Shown: piece after piece, positions 21,549 through 22,500 of the stretch | How positions within the stretch are numbered: the stretch's first letter is position 1 | Layout of the letters: every line of letters starts with the position of its first letter | Origin: Chrysomallon squamiferum | Lineage: Eukaryota; Mollusca; Gastropoda; Neomphalida; Peltospiridae | Length of the DNA stretch: 22,500 bases | Direction: 5' to 3' | NCBI GenBank assembly: GCA_012295275.1 | Contig: CM022670.1 | Location: 10,354,583 to 10,377,082, forward strand | Translations under genes and position numbers: made by a program | Notes under the pieces: generated by a model | The model's database searches: none | The model's input: the letters and a program-made list of their open reading frames with translations, nothing else | Told to the model about the DNA's origin: nothing

Positions 21549-21795
21549 CATGATGGCAAGGGCATTAAATGTTAGTAATATTTAAAAGAAAAAATACTTA
21601 TGCGAATTCAGAAGTATTTTCTAAATCGCTTTTTGTATAAATACATAAATTATTTTGATAAAGAGAAATTATCAGCAATTATATAAAAAAAGGTGATTTA
21701 AAACTCGTATTAGTTAATAATAGCAGCAGCGAATTTTCAGTTTTACTGATTATTCAATATCTAGCTTGTCATATATATAACAGTATTTAAAATGA

Positions 21796-21868
21796 TTATT
21801 TATTTATTATTGAGTTAGTTTTCTGATTTTCTAATGATGATGCAGGCGGAAACTGACAACTGTTACAA
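21796..21868 (-). mobile_element. Short interspersed repeat, copy B (inverted)
   Basis: Read on the minus strand it starts TTGTAACAGTTGTC at 21868, keeps CCTGC in a 24-base variable middle, and from 21830 to 21796 matches copy A at 34 of 35 positions. About 630 bases, including a GA tract, separate the copies. Confidence 0.7.
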
Positions 21869-21912
21869 CTATATATATATAATATATATATATATATATT
21901 GTTGTAACAGTT
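21858..21912. repeat. 12-base inverted repeat around a (TA)n core
   Basis: AACTGTTACAAC at 21858-21869 and its exact complement GTTGTAACAGTT at 21901-21912 enclose about 31 bases of TA. The left arm is also the end of interspersed repeat copy B, so the right arm is a third copy of that terminus. Confidence 0.85.
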
Positions 21913-22292
21913 TGTTAATTCATATATACATATACACATAAATTAAATTAAACAAAATAAATAAATAAATAATAAAGTGTTCATGAACAGAGTTAGCTTT
22001 GTTATCACGTGTTTTAAATTGTTATAAATCATACTGAACATAATTACGTTATAAAAATTGTATACTAAATATACTACAGAGAAAATACGTTACAATCTGT
22101 ATTGATTTAACTGAATTCTGTTATATTAAATTATTTAATATGAATTATGTGAGACAGATTTATGTTACATCAAACACTGTTATTTAAAATTATTTCATGT
22201 ATTTATTGACGTATGTTATAACATTAAATAGTTTATATTAAAGATGTTACACTGTTTTAATATAATACAAGATCATATTTTGAAAATTTCTA
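21913..22292. other. AT-rich intergenic sequence
   Basis: A short AAAT patch at about 21955-21972; several diverged GTTATA/TTATATTAAA words; no gene supported. Confidence 0.4.
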
Positions 22293-22336
22293 GTTGTTTA
22301 TTTATTTATTTATTTGTTTATTTATTTATTTATTTA

Positions 22337-22388
<52 letters not shown>

Positions 22389-22412
22389 GATTGATTGATT
22401 GATTTATTTATT
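22293..22412. repeat. (TTTA)n, (TTA)n and (TTGA)n compound microsatellite
   Basis: TTTA units to about 22338, TTA units at about 22339-22387, then TTGA units to about 22402 and TTTA again. Confidence 0.95.
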
Positions 22413-22500
22413 TTACTGAATTACAGTTTTTTCATTTATTTTATATAGATATATAATATAGTGATTTATATCAGAATGTACTGATAATACTAGGAAATAT

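Overview
The window looks like AT-rich, repeat-laden animal DNA. It holds one gene that I can recognise with confidence: an intronless coding sequence on the minus strand at 17877-18593. It encodes a 238-residue class E basic helix-loop-helix transcription factor of the BHLHE22/BHLHE23 (Drosophila Oli) group. The dense microsatellites (long GA/CT, AAT, AAAT, TATG, CA/GT and poly-A tracts), the long gene-poor intergenic DNA and an isolated neural bHLH gene suggest a mollusc, most likely a cephalopod such as an octopus. That assignment is inference; the bHLH gene itself only says bilaterian animal. There is no sign of bacterial, viral or organellar organisation.

Layout. 1-3100: AT-rich unique DNA with long CT and GA tracts, plus a degenerate three-copy tandem repeat at 1071-1330. 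3120-3500: a CpG-rich block that stands out from its flanks. 3500-4890: AT-rich with poly-A and GA tracts. 4890-5330: complex sequence with several transcription-factor-like motifs, including an RFX-type X-box and a TCF/LEF-type site. 5330-6830: AT-rich microsatellites. 6830-7990: the longest run of complex, moderately GC-rich noncoding sequence. 8000-12990: AT-rich DNA with very large AAAT, AT, TATG and GT tracts. 13170-13675: a CA-rich minisatellite with a 120-125 base higher-order period. 13910-16070: TCTG/CT, TAG, GT, TATG, AAAT and AGT tracts. 16370-16620: a purine-only-like strand. 16840-17300: a diverged 69-base repeat with small hairpins. 17877-18593: the bHLH gene. 19130-19660: its likely promoter, with CCAAT boxes and an E-box. 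19690-20650: A-rich tetra- and trinucleotide repeats. 20830-22440: an unnoted-looking inverted pair of about 70-base interspersed repeats, two strong hairpins, a GA tract and AAAT/AAT tracts.

How it fits together. The bHLH protein is expected to be a nuclear, E-box-binding neural regulator. The complex GC-richer islands scattered over the 15 kb on its 3' side, and the block just upstream, are the natural candidates for its promoter and distant enhancers. This is inferred from sequence complexity and motifs only. I found no second protein gene, no tRNA or rRNA, no CRISPR array and no coding transposon. The many other open reading frames are either low-complexity translations of simple repeats or frames that look uninterpretable.
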